Shown one piece after another: positions 34,613 through 46,445 of a DNA stretch of 64,000 bases; position 1 is the stretch's first letter; the number at the start of each line of letters is the position of its first letter. This DNA is from Delphinus delphis. Taxonomy: Eukaryota > Chordata > Mammalia > Artiodactyla > Delphinidae. The notes under the pieces are model-generated. The model did no database searches. It was given only the letters and a program-made list of their open reading frames with translations, and was not told the origin of the DNA. The stretch is from assembly GCF_949987515.2 (NCBI RefSeq), contig NC_082694.2:40857451-40921450 (forward strand), read 5' to 3'. Position numbers and translations under genes: made by a program.

Positions 34613-34905
34613 GGGCTTCCCTGGTGGCGCAGTGGTTGAGAACCTGCCTGCCAATGCAGGGGGCACGGGTTCGGGCCCTGGTCTGGGAGGATCCCACATG
34701 CCGCGGAGCAACTGGCCCCATGAGCCAAAACTACTGAGCCTGCGCGTCTGGAGCCTGTGCTACGCAACGGAAGAGGCCGCGATAGTGAGAGGCCCGCGCA
34801 CCGCGATGAAGAGTGGCCCCCGCTTGCCACAACTGGAGAAAGCCCTCGCACAGAAACGAAGACCCAACACAGCCGTAAATAAATAATTAATTAAAAAAAA
34901 AAAAA
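34613..34905 (+). mobile_element. CHR SINE, intermediate form
   Basis: Starts GGGCTTCCCTGGTGGCGCAG. The middle resembles the short copies ('gagcctgcgcgtctggagcctgtgctacgcaacgg', 'agaggcccgcgcaccgc'). Unlike them, it then continues with the tail of the long form ('gaagagtggcccccgcttgccacaactggagaaagcc', 'gaagacccaacacagcc', 'ttaatta', A-run). At 293 bp it is structurally between the two classes. A perfect 15-bp duplication flanks it; two extra bases (TC, 34611-34612) lie between duplication and element. Confidence 0.95.
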
Positions 34906-34920
34906 AAAAAGGTTGGGCCC
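34906..34920. repeat. Target-site duplication, right copy
   Basis: Same 15 bases as 34596-34610. Its A-rich start merges with the SINE tail. Confidence 0.93.
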
Positions 34921-35420
34921 AAATTATAGAAGACTTGGGATATGAGTCAGTTGGTCTGCAATAGGTGCCAATGATTATTTCACCTATATTAATTTATCAC
35001 AGGACCACGCTTTCAGCTAAATCTAACCTTGCACAGGGTTGACAAATCAGATTATAAATTAGCAAATGAAAAATGATAAACAATAGTAGCATTACATACG
35101 TGAGGATACTTAGACAAGCCTACAGTGTGACTTTAAATTTTAGTGTTTTAAACATGCAATTTTAGAGCCAGGAGAAAGCTTAGCAGTCTTTTAAGTCATT
35201 TTCTTAAGGTCACAGACCTATTTATTTCTTCCCTAAAAGTATGTATGAAGTTTACTGATAGGCACCCTTATATTCTATGTGGAGGAGACAGTGAAAGCTG
35301 GTTTCACAGGGATAGTTTTATTGGAGAAATACTTTGTGATATGGAATGAAAGGTGCCTTAGACACATAAGATGTTATGCCTATCATACTGCTGTCATATT
35401 ATTTATAAAGCAGAGGCTTT
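34921..35420. other. Spacer between two inverted SINEs
   Basis: Single-copy sequence with no recognised element. Confidence 0.5.
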
Positions 35421-35432
35421 TTGTATCACTTT
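35421..35432. repeat. Target-site duplication, left copy
   Basis: TTGTATCACTTT, identical to 35752-35763. Confidence 0.9.
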
Positions 35433-35751
35433 AAAAAAAATAAATTTACTTATTTGTTTATTTATATTTGGCTGCGTTGGGTCTTCGTTGCTGTGCGTGG
35501 GCTTTCTCTAATTGCAGCGAGCAGGGGCTGCTCTTTGTTGTGGTGCACGGGCTCTAAGCACGCGGGCTTCAGTAGTTGCAGCACATGGGCTCAGTAGCTG
35601 TGGCTCGCGGGCTCTAGAGTGCAGGCTCAGTAGTTGTGGCACACGGGCTTAGTTGCTCTGTGGCATGTGGGATCTTCCCAGACCAGGGCTTGAACCCAAA
35701 TCCCCTGCATTGGCAGGCGGATTCTCAACCACTGTGCCACCAGGGAAGCCC
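35433..35751 (-). mobile_element. CHR SINE, long form
   Basis: In reverse orientation it begins GGGCTTCCCTGGTGGCACAG at 35751 and has a B-box-like GGTTCAAGCCC. It carries the repeated 'cacaactactgag' units of the long form, ends with 'gaagacccaacgcagcc' and has an AT-rich tail. It is somewhat shorter (319 bp) than the copies at 12.9 and 53.8 kb, lacking part of the segment before 'caacaaagagcag'. Twelve-base duplications flank it. Confidence 0.94.
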
Positions 35752-35763
35752 TTGTATCACTTT
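35752..35763. repeat. Target-site duplication, right copy
   Basis: Matches 35421-35432. Confidence 0.9.
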
Positions 35764-37410
35764 TGTGCACTGGTAGATTTTGGCAGTTCTGTGGTTTCCT
35801 TTGGTACATGATTTATTGTGTCAACTAATCCTGAAAAAAAAAATCTGCAGTAAATAAGTGGATAAGTTGACATTGGTCCAGCAAGACAGTTTGGTATGAA
35901 ATTTAAGTTCATTTGCACAAAATGACAGCAATAGGAGAAATGCATTCATTGTTTGCCAGTTTTGAATAGCTAAGTCTGTTCTTTACCAAAATTTCTAATT
36001 TCTAATTGGGATTCTAGGTAATATTTCTCTCTCTCTCTTTCTCTCTGAATGGCATCTGTGGGTCTCTTTTGATAATGAATACGCCAAGGGACCCAGAGTT
36101 AAGTCTAGGCCTCATAACTAGGAACATTTCCATCAAAGATGGTTTGTTAATAATAAAGTAAGGAAGGAAAAAAGCTATTTGCTTCTTTTGTGTCTCTGAC
36201 CCTCCCTTGGTCCTGCCAGGCCTGCCTCAGCATCAGCAGAGTTCAGTGGTAATTAAAGCAACAGTGTTGTGAAAAAAGTGTGAATTACTTTTACGGGAAG
36301 ACTTGGATGTTGTTAGTGACTGACAAAGCACAGCAGGGGGCTCTGCTGGATATTAAAGAGTGATGGTAGTCCCTGGGTTGTAAGGTGGCTTTTCAGCACA
36401 ATACAAAATTGTGACTTTTCACAAGTTGATATCTCTGGAACCATTCAAGTTATCAGCTTAAAATTTAGAATTTTTTTCCTTTGGCAAGGTTGTGGAGCAA
36501 AACTCTGTCACATTTCATGAAATATGGTATGGTGGTTGGAATGATGGAGAGCTAAAGTATATTTTCTTTCTTTTCTTCTGCAGGATTTTTGACTTTATTA
36601 TGGAATTATTTCAACCTTGAAGATTGTTGAAAATAGTGAGGAAAAAGCTATAAAGGATCATATGTTCAACCCTCTCTTGGCAAGTTATTTTAATGTCAAC
36701 TACCTAGGCTTTCTGTTTCTGTCATTTTCAAAGAAAAAGGAAGTACAAACCAGCACTCTGTTGACAATGCCAAGGAATGCCAACTCTGCACTCTCAACGC
36801 TGGGGTATAAATATCCACATGGATGGTGAGCTCATGTGAGCAGAGCCAGCCAGGAAAAGTTCTGATTTGCGCTTTATCGCTGCAAATCATGTTAAGCCAC
36901 CTCCCACACAGGTATGCTATAATGTTGATTCTGTTCCTTATCCAGTGAGAAAAAATGTCCTTAGCCAAATCCAATAAACCACCTTCTGCAGACGTGAAGC
37001 AGAAGCATAAAATAGCTATTAATCACTTGCTATTTTATAAACTAACAGACACTACCGGTGTTCCTGAATCAGGTTCCTAGAGCACACACGGATTCTATGT
37101 TACAGCATACACCAACAGACTGGGGCAGCCTGCCTTGGTACAAGAAAGGATAAAAATGCAACTGGAGGGCAGTGGGAAATATGTATGTAATGTGAGCCTG
37201 GATTAGTGTTAGATTTCTAATGTAAATAAGAAATATACCAGAGAAATATAATATACTGGAGAACACATATGTTCTCTATTGTTGATCACTTTTTTTCCTT
37301 AAGTGAATGGACTGAGATGATAAGTGAAATTCCTGCCATTGGCATATTTTCAGTAACCCTGGAAACATCTAATAGCAGTGGGACACCTTGTGGATCAATG
37401 ACACAGCAGA
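35764..37410. other. Unassigned sequence
   Basis: Single-copy, with a short (TC)n run at about 36027-36046. The 92-codon minus-strand frame (36696-36974) has no domain. Confidence 0.45.
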
Positions 37411-37615
37411 GAAGAAAGCAGTATTGTATAGTGGAGGACAACACAGACATTGAAGACCTGATGTCCTCATAGACTGTGCAACCACAACTTCCTCATGTGT
37501 AAAAGGGGTGTAATAACCAAAAAACACCTTACTTTGAAGATTGAGTTAATATTTAAAAATTGTTGAGCAAAACGCCATAGACATGATCTGATAAAAGCTG
37601 TTACTATCATCAGCA
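37411..37615 (+). mobile_element. MIR SINE, diverged
   Basis: 'gaagaaagcagtattgtatagtgg', 'gtgcaaccacaacttcctcatgtgtaaaaggggtgtaataa', 'gaagattgagttaat' and 'gctgttactatcatc' are consistent with a decayed MIR. Confidence 0.6.
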
Positions 37616-37641
37616 TCTTTATCATCATCAGCATCATCAAA
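37604..37641. repeat. (ATC)n-rich stretch
   Basis: TATCATCAGCATC units repeated imperfectly over about 38 bases, extending the 3' end of the MIR. Confidence 0.75.
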
Positions 37642-39330
37642 CTCAGTGCTATTATGCAGCAAGGTGAGTCTGGGAATTCACTTTGCTTTTAGATATACTG
37701 ATTTTGTTTGATTTACCAAGCAGTGGGGTAGTACTTTTAAAGCAGTGCAAGGTTACAAAAATGGCATTTAGGGGATGAGACTGTGACATGCCAAACAATA
37801 GACTGTTTAAATAGACAACAATGATATAAACAGAATAAGTGGGGTGCTCCAAATGACATTCTTTCACCCCACTAGTGCAAAGTTTAATTAGTATGTAAAT
37901 AGCATACTCATTTACAATTGACATAATGCCACCTCTTTTTCATGCCAAGCTGTCAGGGCCTATGAAACTGCAAAATTCCTGACACTAAACATTTGTTGTA
38001 AACTGATCCTTCCAAAAGTAACTTAGCTAAAGCAGAAAAGGCAGGAAAGGTGATAATTGTGTTTTTTTAAGCCATTTCTCCTTTCTTTCTTTCAGAAAAA
38101 AGGGTCCAAACTGCTTTTGGGGAGAAATTCACCACATTCTATTGGGCTGAGGGTAAATTCAGAAAAAAAAAAAAATTAAAAAAAAAAAACATATGAACCA
38201 CCAACCCCAGAGTGATGAAAAGCAAAATGGGTAAGGAAAAAAATACCCTCAATTGACACAGCTATTTTCATCACATCAAATCAGCCATCTGTTCTTGACA
38301 TAGTTTATTATCATTAGGAAGATTTTCTCAATTCAGACATGGTGATGAGGAAAGATGAAGAATTAACCAGATAAATAGCCAATTTGGAAAATTCAGGCTG
38401 AGACCCTTTTCCTCAATTTCCAGCCCCTCTTTTCTCCCTGCTCCATCATCACACTCCAATTATTCCAAGAAAAGCTTCAATGACATGATTAGACATGTTT
38501 ATGGTATTGTTTTTCTCCCACTTGCATAGGCATAACAAACTAAACACACTAGGTAACAAATGATTCAGAGGTGATCGACATTGTACAAAAAAATAATAAT
38601 TTTCCATTGTTAAAAAGGGCTGCGTAAACTTAGAATGACTCGTGGCTACAGTTAAGGGGGAGGGAATTAAATACTCTGAACTGAAGTATAAAAATGCTGA
38701 TGTTTTCGTCCTGAAATTTATTCATTAGAAATCCATCAATTTACCTTGGGATAAGAGTGTGTAGAGGAGAAAATGTTCTTTGAAATCATCACAAGGTAAT
38801 TCCAACAGCTCCGTGTGGGATAATCTGGAAGGAATAAGTAAACATTGGACTCTCATAATAAGAAGAAAATGTTTAAATCGTATGTTTAATATTGACTTCA
38901 TAAAGTGAGGTTGGAAATCCACAAAAGTTAAAAGCTCATAAATTTAGGAAAAAATAAAAGAAAACGCTTGACAAATTTCAACACAACTACTCAGAAAAAT
39001 TAGTCGAGCTGGTTATTTTATCTACATAATGTCAAAAAACAAGTTTGATTCTCCTTAAATAGTTCACAAAATCATCATGTTAGAATTATACGAACCTAAT
39101 CCACAGATTTGGATTATAATTAAAATCATATCTTTTTGACTGAAAATTTTAAAATATTAATAGCAGTAACTATTGAAGTTCCACCATGCAAACTCCTTCA
39201 TAAAGATACTTCTATCCTAACACCCAGGTTATTTTGTGTGTATATATCCTTTCTTTGATAACATTCTTGTGATCTTTTATTCTTATCTTTATACTTGTTA
39301 CTAATTGTCAAACGTGTTATAACTCCTCAT
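37642..39330. other. Unassigned AT-rich sequence
   Basis: Contains A-runs at 38163-38191 and a block at 38270-38330 of clean single-copy sequence. No repeat family or gene is recognised. Confidence 0.45.
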
Positions 39331-39504
39331 TCTTCATAACCTACTAGTCATCAATGTTGCTAGACTTTTCTTTAATGACACACTCTTTTCTTGATTTTTG
39401 TCTATGTCATACAATCCTGACTTTCCTCATAACTCTTAGAACGCTCTTGCTTTTTTTTTTTTTCTCCAATAAAGCTAAGAATGGACATAATCATTCTACC
39501 ACAG

Positions 39505-39630
39505 CATTCATCAATTCAACAAATGTCTGCTAAGAAACTACTATAAGCCAGGTGCTGTGCCAGGTGCTAGGGACACAATAGTGAGCCAAACAGATGTGGT
39601 CCTTGCCCTTATGGAACTTAACTTTCTATA
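39505..39630 (+). mobile_element. Old mammalian interspersed repeat fragment (L2- or MIR-related)
   Basis: 'attcaacaaatgtctgctaagaaactactataagccaggtgctgtgccaggtgctagggacacaatagtgagccaaacag' and 'gtccttgcccttatggaactta' are a clear copy of the common 'attcaacaaatatttattgag..' repeat. A decayed relative lies at 15640-15735. Confidence 0.6.
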
Positions 39631-39851
39631 CCAGAGGTCAGCAAACTAAAGCCCTCAGGCCAAATCCAGCCAGCCACCTATTTTTGTAATAGATTTTTAC
39701 TGGAACACAGTCATGCCAATTTATTTGCCTATTGTCTGTGTCGCTTTTGGTCTATGAGGCACAGTTAAGTAGTTGCAACAGAGAACTTTGGCCCACAAAG
39801 CTTAAGATATCTACTCTCTGGTTCTTCACAAAAAAAGTTGGCTGACCCTGG
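39631..39851 (+). mobile_element. Non-autonomous hAT-Charlie element
   Basis: The left end CCAGAGGTCAGCAAACT and the right end TTGGCTGACCCTGG are inverted repeats of each other. The interior has 'ccaaatccagccagccacctatttttgtaa', 'tactggaacacagtcatgcc', 'tattgtctgtgtcgcttttgg' and 'gttaagtagttgcaacagagaa'. I recognise this as a common MER-type hAT-Charlie family but do not name the subfamily. No transposase is encoded and no exact 8-bp duplication is visible. Confidence 0.82.
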
Positions 39852-40430
39852 TAGACTCCAGATTCATCTTCAACTGTTCTAGCTCTGCATACTTTCTCTC
39901 AGAGAGTGTATTTTTCATTACTTATGGTTTCAATTCCTTCTTCTGTAGAAATGACTCCACAACCTCTATTTACAGTCATGACCTCTCTTTTGAACTTCAA
40001 TCATAGATTTCTAACTGCCTACTCAGCATCCCCACCTACCCACCCACCAAAAGAATAAATCACCATTACTTCAAGGTAGCTAAGACTGACTTCATTTTTT
40101 CCCTAAAGCCAACTCTTTACTACATCAGGCACTCAATCACTAGGATTTGAAAATTTGGTGTCTTTATTTCCTTCCAACATCCAAGTAGCAAAAAATAAGA
40201 AAAAAACAAACTCACATGTTCTTTACGTCTGTCAAATAGTTTTTGTTTCTATTGCCATCACCCCTATAGGGCTTAAACCCCCAAACCTCATCCTTAGAAT
40301 AATGTCATCACCAGTCTCCCTGTGGTCAGTCTCTTATGTCTCCAGTGATCTATCGGTCAGTGATCTATCTATACACCACTTTGTATATCACAGTCCTCCT
40401 CAGTAGTTCCCCATTACCAAGAGCAGGGTT

Positions 40431-41919
40431 GTCAAACTGTGGCTGAGACTGTCCCATGTGAGGATGCTGCAAAATGACTTCAAGGGGCCCACAAGTCCCA
40501 TTGGACACACTGAGAGTTTTCTGATGCTGAGTGTCCCGAGTAGATGCACCACTATCTCTATGTTTCAAAGGTACATAGATGTTTTTCTGATAATTAAAAT
40601 ACAAATTCGCTTCTTAAAATTACATTTCATCGTAACTTTTTCCCACCCTCTATTTTCCCCAGCAATTGATTCTAAAGGTGCAGCTACTTGTTTTCTGTAT
40701 TTCATAATGAAAGGGTCCTCACTGGCCATTAAATACCTACTCTATCTTCAGAGAGGGTCTATTATCAATTCACAGTGGAACTATGGGAGGCTAGGACCTC
40801 AGCTGTTGGAGGGAAAAGTGAAAGGGTACAATAGCCTAAATGCAACTCTCTTCCTTTCCTCTCTCCTTGGATAAGAACTACAGACTTAGAGGACTTTGTG
40901 GGGTACAGAAAGGCCTTGGGGGGAAAAAAAGGCTGCTCAGGTCTAACTCAGTTCTAGACTTGAAAAGAAAGGAATACATGTATCCTGATGTTTCTACACT
41001 TTCCAGCTCTGGTGATCAGAGAGGGTAAGCAGATCAGGATTCAGGACAGAAGCTTCAATGAATGATATGTATTTGGCAGCGTTGTCCTCTCAGTCATACT
41101 TTTTAGAAACCTAAAAAAGGTGGTGGAAAAGAGAACATGTGTACAGATGTAACGCAGGGGTCTCTAAGTTCACATTTTTAGCCTTGCGGGATCAATTGCT
41201 TTCAGCTTAGCCCTTGTGCCAGGTCCCAGCTTTCTCTCCCACCACCTCCCTATGATCTGTCTGATACGTGGTGGTGATTCTCCTCTCCGCCTGGCATGTT
41301 ATGTCACTGTATCTCTGGCACCCAGTGCAGTGCTATCAACCAGCAAGCAGAGAGAAGCACAAAATTGTTTGTGTTGCCAATACCCCCTGGCTGCAGAGTA
41401 ATCCTAAAGCTCTACCTTTTGTTCATGTGTTGATTAGTTTGTTATGGTAAACACTCAGGCTGATTTACAGAAACCGTATCTCAGAATTCTCTCTAGCATC
41501 ACAGAACTTAGAGGGAGGTAGAATGGGAAAGTGGGACAAGATTTGGGGGAAGAATTATATCTATCAGGTGTGAAACTTTGAGTTAGTTGATTTCTCAGAA
41601 ATTCAGTCCCCTCTGTGGTAACTTGGAATAACCACTGTGACCTCATTTCAGTTATAATGACTACAGGAAATTAAGTATGTAAGGGTCCAGCGTGGTACTG
41701 ATACATAGCTGGCACCCAACAGGAGTTTCAAGAAGAGGGAGGGATAGATGGGGATTTGGGACTAAAACAAGGCCCTTTATCCATATTCCACCTGCTTTAG
41801 TGTAGGTCTGAATTATGGTTAGCCTAGGATTACATTCCAAGGATATCTGCAGGGGCAAGTTGCTCTGATCCAGTCAAAGGGAATTCTTGGATCTGAGAGT
41901 GATTAACCAGGAGTGAATT
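40431..41919. other. Unassigned sequence
   Basis: A 138-codon plus-strand frame (40458-40874) starts in L2-flanking DNA and has no domain. A weak L2-like 'tctctggcacccagtgcagtgctatcaacc' lies near 41309-41342. Confidence 0.45.
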
Positions 41920-42140
41920 AATATTTATTGAGCTCCTAGGGCACATCAGCCAGTCTAGCAGGTCTTTTATGTATGTTTTATTTCATACTCACAACTAGTC
42001 TCTGATATAGATAGGATTATTTCTCCTGTTTATGACCTTAAGAAAAATAAGGCCAGAGAGGTTCAGTAAATTCCTTGTATCCACTCAGTTATTAAACAGC
42101 AGAGGACTTGCAATCAGGTCTAGGTGATTCTAGAGCACTT
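41920..42140 (-). mobile_element. MIR SINE
   Basis: 'aatatttattgagctcctagggcac', 'gttttatttcatactcacaactagtctctgatatagat', 'ttctcctgtttatgacct', 'ggccagagaggttcagtaaattccttg' and 'aggacttgcaatcaggtc' are reverse MIR. Confidence 0.82.
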
Positions 42141-43949
42141 CTGCTCCTTCTAAATCACCAACCTATCTCTCCTATAGACTCTTTATGAAGTCACCCTTAT
42201 CAATGTTCATGGCCACTGTTCAACTTCCTTGTATATCATCATCCCTTTCTACATCCAACAGATTATTTCATTTCATGAATAGAAAAGGCAGCAAGTGTTT
42301 ACAACACTCAAGTCTATATATTTGAAATAATAATTATTGAAATGTCTGAAAAAAGCAGGACCACCCTGAGAATAAGTGCAATCACTCCCTGTGAGACAGG
42401 GAGTTGGTCATCACCTAACTACCCAGAATTAATCCAACTTGGCTCTGATGGAAGCCACAACCACTTATGGCTGGCATGATGCCTTTCATCTGGGTCTTTG
42501 ATCTGTCTGAAAGATAACTTTGATTTCTGGAAAGTCTAATTTCCTGTCCTCACTTGCTGCAGCAAGAAGTTGGTAGAAACTGTTTACATCCAAGACTTGC
42601 AGGGTACAGCTCTCAGAACCTGGTTCATATATAAGTAAATAGTAAGTAAAATAAGGATAAAATGATGACATTCTTCAAGAAACAGCTTTAGGTCCTTGAA
42701 AATGATTATTTCTGTTTGCCTGCAACTGTAAAAATGAGTTTCAGGCAATAGATTTTCTTTTATATAGTAAATGATAAATGACCATTTAAACATTGACTCA
42801 TCCACCAACCAAGATATAAAAAAACATAAAAACTTACTGTGCTAACAGGGAATGTGAAGACTGAAGTCACCTGATTTTTCAACCCGGTGATTACACCATG
42901 GGGACATTCATTTGTCTTTACTTCAGCTCTGGAATTGCATAAAATATATTCTGCCAGCCAAGAAAATCAAGCCCTTTAGCTCCTACACATTATATATTTT
43001 TTCCTGACCCTGTATATATGTTTTTCATCCAAGTTAGTATATCCTCTTAGACTTTGAAAACTGTGATGTCGAGTCAACTATCCATTCTAGCACCCGAGAA
43101 AAGTGGGAATATCCTTCTTTGAATACTTACTTTGCCAAAAGAGCATGCAAAAATGTTATTCACTTGTAAGGGTCAGAGCCTGGGCTGGGAAATTGCCTTC
43201 CATACTGAGATCAAATCAGAAGAACCAAAGCAAAGAAAAAAAGAGATACAATTTCAGCAAGGGAAATTTTTTTCTGTAAGCACTTATTATTTTTACTCTT
43301 TTCAAAAAATAATATCACAAAAATAAATATCTTCACAAAAATAAATATCCCATGTTCACTTTCCACGTAACCTCAACAACACTAGCAATATAATGTCTTA
43401 CAGTTAAAATGTTTAAACGAGAGAAAATGAAAGAGAGTAGAAACAGGAGGAGAGAATGTAAATAATTTTTCTGGCATCAAGGGAAGAGGGGAGCCTGACC
43501 TTGAAATTTTCAGTAAGTACTTGTCTGGCAGATCACAAAATTCAACCAATTCAATATCTTCCTTCTTAGGTACAAGTGCTATGGGATAAACATTTTGGCT
43601 TTAGATAATTGTTATTATCCTCTCCCACTCCCCTGCCCTGCTAGTCACAGCAGGATACATTCTTTGTAAACCTATTATTTTCCACCATTAGTGTATCTAT
43701 GGTTTTTAAATGGATCTCCTAAGCACGAAGTAAGTGATATTAAGGAATTAATGCCAATTTTTACTTACCGTTGACAGCATTTCTTAAATAAGAATGCAAA
43801 AATATTGTCATGTCAAATATTAGATGGTGGAGCTAACCTCCACCCTCACCCCCAAAGTAAAACTACTTATCTTCCCCTTTAGAAGCAACCTTAACTTTAA
43901 CTGAACAACATTTTTATATATCTATTTGCATATAAACAGATTGAAATGC
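42141..43949. other. Unassigned AT-rich sequence
   Basis: Single-copy. The only local structure is the 18-base-period repeat at 43315-43349. Confidence 0.45.
43315..43349. repeat. Two-copy tandem repeat, period 18
   Basis: TCACAAAAATAAATATC occurs at 43315-43331 and at 43333-43349, separated by one base. Confidence 0.88.
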
Positions 43950-43951
43950 AT

Positions 43952-44420
43952 ATTGGCTTCCTATTGCTGCTATAACAAACTGCCACAAATTTAGTGGCTT
44001 AAGCAAGATAACTTCATTATCTGACAGTTCTGTAGAAGTCTCATGAGGCTAAAATCAAGGTGTCAGCCTCTTCCTGACAGTTACAGAGAAGAATCTGTTT
44101 CCTTGCCTTTTTCTGTTTCCAGATGCTGCTTACTTTCCTCGGTTTGTGGCCCCCTTTCTCCATCTTTAAAGCCAGCAATGACTAGTTGAGACCTCAAATT
44201 CTATCATTTTTGACCTTCTGCCTTCCTCTTTCCTTTTTAAAGACCTTATTGATTACCTTGGGCTTGACCAGATAGTCCAGGATAATGTCTCTAATTTAAA
44301 GTCGATTGATTAGCAACAACCTTAATTCTATCTGCAACCTGATTCTACTTTGCCATGTATAGTAATATATTTACAGGTTCTGGGGATAAGGACATGGACT
44401 TCTTTGGGCATCTTGCTTGC
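43952..44420 (-). mobile_element. MaLR-type LTR (antisense)
   Basis: 'ttgctgctataacaaactgccacaaatttagtggctt' is the reverse of an MLT1-like LTR 3' end. It is followed by 'ctgacagttctgtagaagtc', 'ctaaaatcaaggtgtcagcc', 'tccatctttaaagccagcaatg', 'gatagtccaggataatgtctc', 'gattagcaacaaccttaattctatctgcaacc' and 'caggttctggggataaggacatgg'. It looks like a near-complete solo LTR, non-coding. Confidence 0.7.
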
Positions 44421-44427
44421 AAAAAAA

Positions 44428-44475
44428 TTTATACATATATATATAAACATATATGTATATCTTATATATATATGA
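44428..44475. repeat. (TA)-rich stretch
   Basis: ATACATATATATATAAACAT and CTTATATATATATGAG form an imperfect self-complementary AT tract. Confidence 0.8.
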
Positions 44476-44491
44476 GATAAATACTGAACTC

Positions 44492-44506
44492 TAAATAGAT
44501 ATTTTT
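44492..44506. repeat. Target-site duplication, left copy
   Basis: TAAATAGATATTTTT, identical to 44830-44844; the two flank the L1 3' end. Confidence 0.85.
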
Positions 44507-44829
44507 TAACTTGGTGTTTTAATGGTTTTATTTTATGCTTTTTTCCTTTATTTTTTTGAATTATAGTTGATTTACAATGTTGTGTTAATTTCTACTTTAC
44601 AGCAAAGTGATTCAGTTATACATATATATATATATATATATATACATTCTTTTTCATATTCTTTTCTATTATGGTTTACCACAGGATATTGAATATACTT
44701 CCCTGTGCTATACAGTAGGACCTTGTTGTTTATCCATTCTATATATAATAGTTTGCATCTGCTAATCCCAAACTCCCAATCCATCCCTCCACCAGCCCCA
44801 TTCCCCCTTGGCAACCACATGTCTGTTCT
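44507..44829 (-). mobile_element. L1 3' UTR, severely 5'-truncated copy
   Basis: 'gaattatagttgatttacaatgttgtgttaatttctac', 'acagcaaagtgattcagttatac', a (TA)n run (44622-44644), 'catattcttttctattatggtttacc' and 'cctgtgctatacagtaggaccttgttg' are the antisense 3' UTR of a cetartiodactyl L1. About 323 bp were inserted, with a 15-bp duplication at both ends. There is no ORF2 sequence, so the copy could never move on its own. Confidence 0.88.
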
Positions 44830-44844
44830 TAAATAGATATTTTT
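44830..44844. repeat. Target-site duplication, right copy
   Basis: Same 15 bases as 44492-44506. Confidence 0.85.
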
Positions 44845-45059
44845 AAGTTGTGTTACTTTTTAAAAAATATGCTTCTAAATTTTAAAATAAAATGTTATAA
44901 AAATACTAGATGTTTGAAGTTATGTTTTTAGAACAAGCTTCAAGTTTAGAAAGGTTTGACTTTCTTTTAGAAATATGCAAAAAAAAAAAACCCAAACCCT
45001 TTCTGCTTCTCCTTTTGTCTATCTCTTGGTGTTTTCTGCTTTTGGTATAATTTTTGCAT

Positions 45060-45800
45060 CATCAAGGTATATAACACTTAAACTCAGTCCCCAAAACTGA
45101 ATTTCACAATTGGTTTTCTGAGGTTTATATTCAAATATAGTCAACAGTCACTATCAATCATTTCTCCATTCCTGAGTTATTTATTTTAATTCTTCTCTCT
45201 GTTGCCTGGTATTCACCTTCATATAGTTCTTCATTTCAAGATAGGTTCACAGACATTGTACTTCCCTAGACCTTCTATGCTTAAGAATATCTGGTTTTGG
45301 TTTTGATACCTGGGTGATAAACATCTTGAGTCACACTTCCTTAACAGTAGGACTTTGCAGTAATTTTTCTATGGTCTTCTGGAACTAAATGTTGCTTGGA
45401 GAAGTCAGAGGCCAGCATGATTTTTTTATATGATAGTATACTTTTTTTTTTGCCTCAATGAATAAACATTTTTTTAATTACTTGAAATTTAATATTTTAA
45501 CCAGGCTAAATTTTATCAGTTTTTTTTTCTGGAACGTAATATCTTTAAATGTACTTAATCAGTTTTTCCCTTAATTTCAGAGAAAATTTCTACTATTACA
45601 TGGTGGAATTGTATGTTCCTTTTATAGATTTTCAATGCTAGGATGCACATTATAAATTGCATTAAATCATCTTAATCTTCATTCCTTTGTAATACCTTAT
45701 TTCTAATTACTTTTCTTTCTTTGTCTTTTCCCTCTGCACTTATTGTGAATGTCTTAAGACTTCTCTATGTCAGTACTTGTAGAACAACTGTGTTTACAGG
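45060..45800 (-). mobile_element. Possible old L1 relic
   Basis: T-rich sequence with segments such as 'gaagtcagaggccagcatgattttttta' and 'tttttctggaacgtaatatctttaaatgtactt', which resemble the antisense 5' half of old L1. The match is weak and the edges are unknown. Confidence 0.35.
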
Positions 45801-45919
45801 TCTGCAGGATGGGTTTCTGGAAATAGGGAGGCTAAATTGTGGCCACCTACCTAAGGGAGTCATGGCATAGTACCTATGAAGCTGTGTTCCCATATCAACA
45901 TTGACAATCTAAGCTATGT

Positions 45920-46035
45920 TTAGTTCTTTATAGCTTATAGAGCAATTTCATGTATATCATCTAACATTCACACAGTTCTGACACAGACAGGGAAATATTA
46001 TTCCCACTTTTCAGGTGTGTGTAAGCAGTCAACTA
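45920..46035 (-). mobile_element. MIR SINE fragment
   Basis: 'tagagcaatttcatgtatatcatctaacattcacacag' and 'cagggaaatattattcccacttttcagg' match reverse MIR. Confidence 0.65.
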
Positions 46036-46064
46036 AATCACTTGACTATAATGAGAATATTAGA

Positions 46065-46445
46065 TAATGTTAATATAAAACCCATTGCTGTTTAGCTGAC
46101 TCAGTCTTTTTCTTCCTTGCCTATCTCCACTATAAAGGAAAATACTCATTTTCCCAGCTATCCTTGCAGCTAGAGGTGGCCATGTGACATATTTCTGACT
46201 GATGAGATGGAAGAAATTCTGCTGCAGGGGTGGATTGGGGGAAAGCTTTTGCTTTTCTGATAAAGCAGTGGGCAGTGCTGATATCTGTCTCCCCCATTCC
46301 ATCTTGGCTTGATGTGAACACAGTGCCAAGATTCGGGGCAGTCATCGTGGACCCATGAGGAAAAGGCCAGGAGCAATTCAGTTGACACCAGCTTCAACAA
46401 GGTTGAGCCATGGAACCAATGTCATCAGCCCCCTGCCTATCTCTA
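46065..46445 (+). mobile_element. MaLR-type LTR (sense)
   Basis: 'ttttcccagctatccttgcagctagaggtggccatgtgacat', 'tctgactgatgagatgg', 'ttccatcttggcttgatgtgaac' and 'catgaggaaaaggcc' follow an old MLT1-like LTR. Three overlapping minus-strand frames here are artefacts of this non-coding LTR. Confidence 0.55.

Larger units (their letters stand above)
39331..40430 (+). mobile_element. L2 LINE body, interrupted
   Basis: 39870-40430 follows the L2 sense order: 'tttctaactgcctactcagcatccccacctacc', then 'actgacttcattttttccctaaagcc', then 'ctcatccttagaataatgtcatcaccagtctccctg', then 'tcctcagtagttccccattacc'. The part before 39480 is weaker. The hAT element at 39631-39851 and another old repeat at 39505-39630 lie in between. 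No reverse transcriptase frame remains. Confidence 0.55.

Noticed and set aside
43315..43349. CRISPR-like or other spaced repeat array
   Set aside because: There are only two copies with a one-base gap; a simple slippage duplication explains it, and the host is a mammal.
46060..46400. Three overlapping minus-strand frames as a gene
   Set aside because: They lie in an old LTR remnant, use different frames and have no domain.
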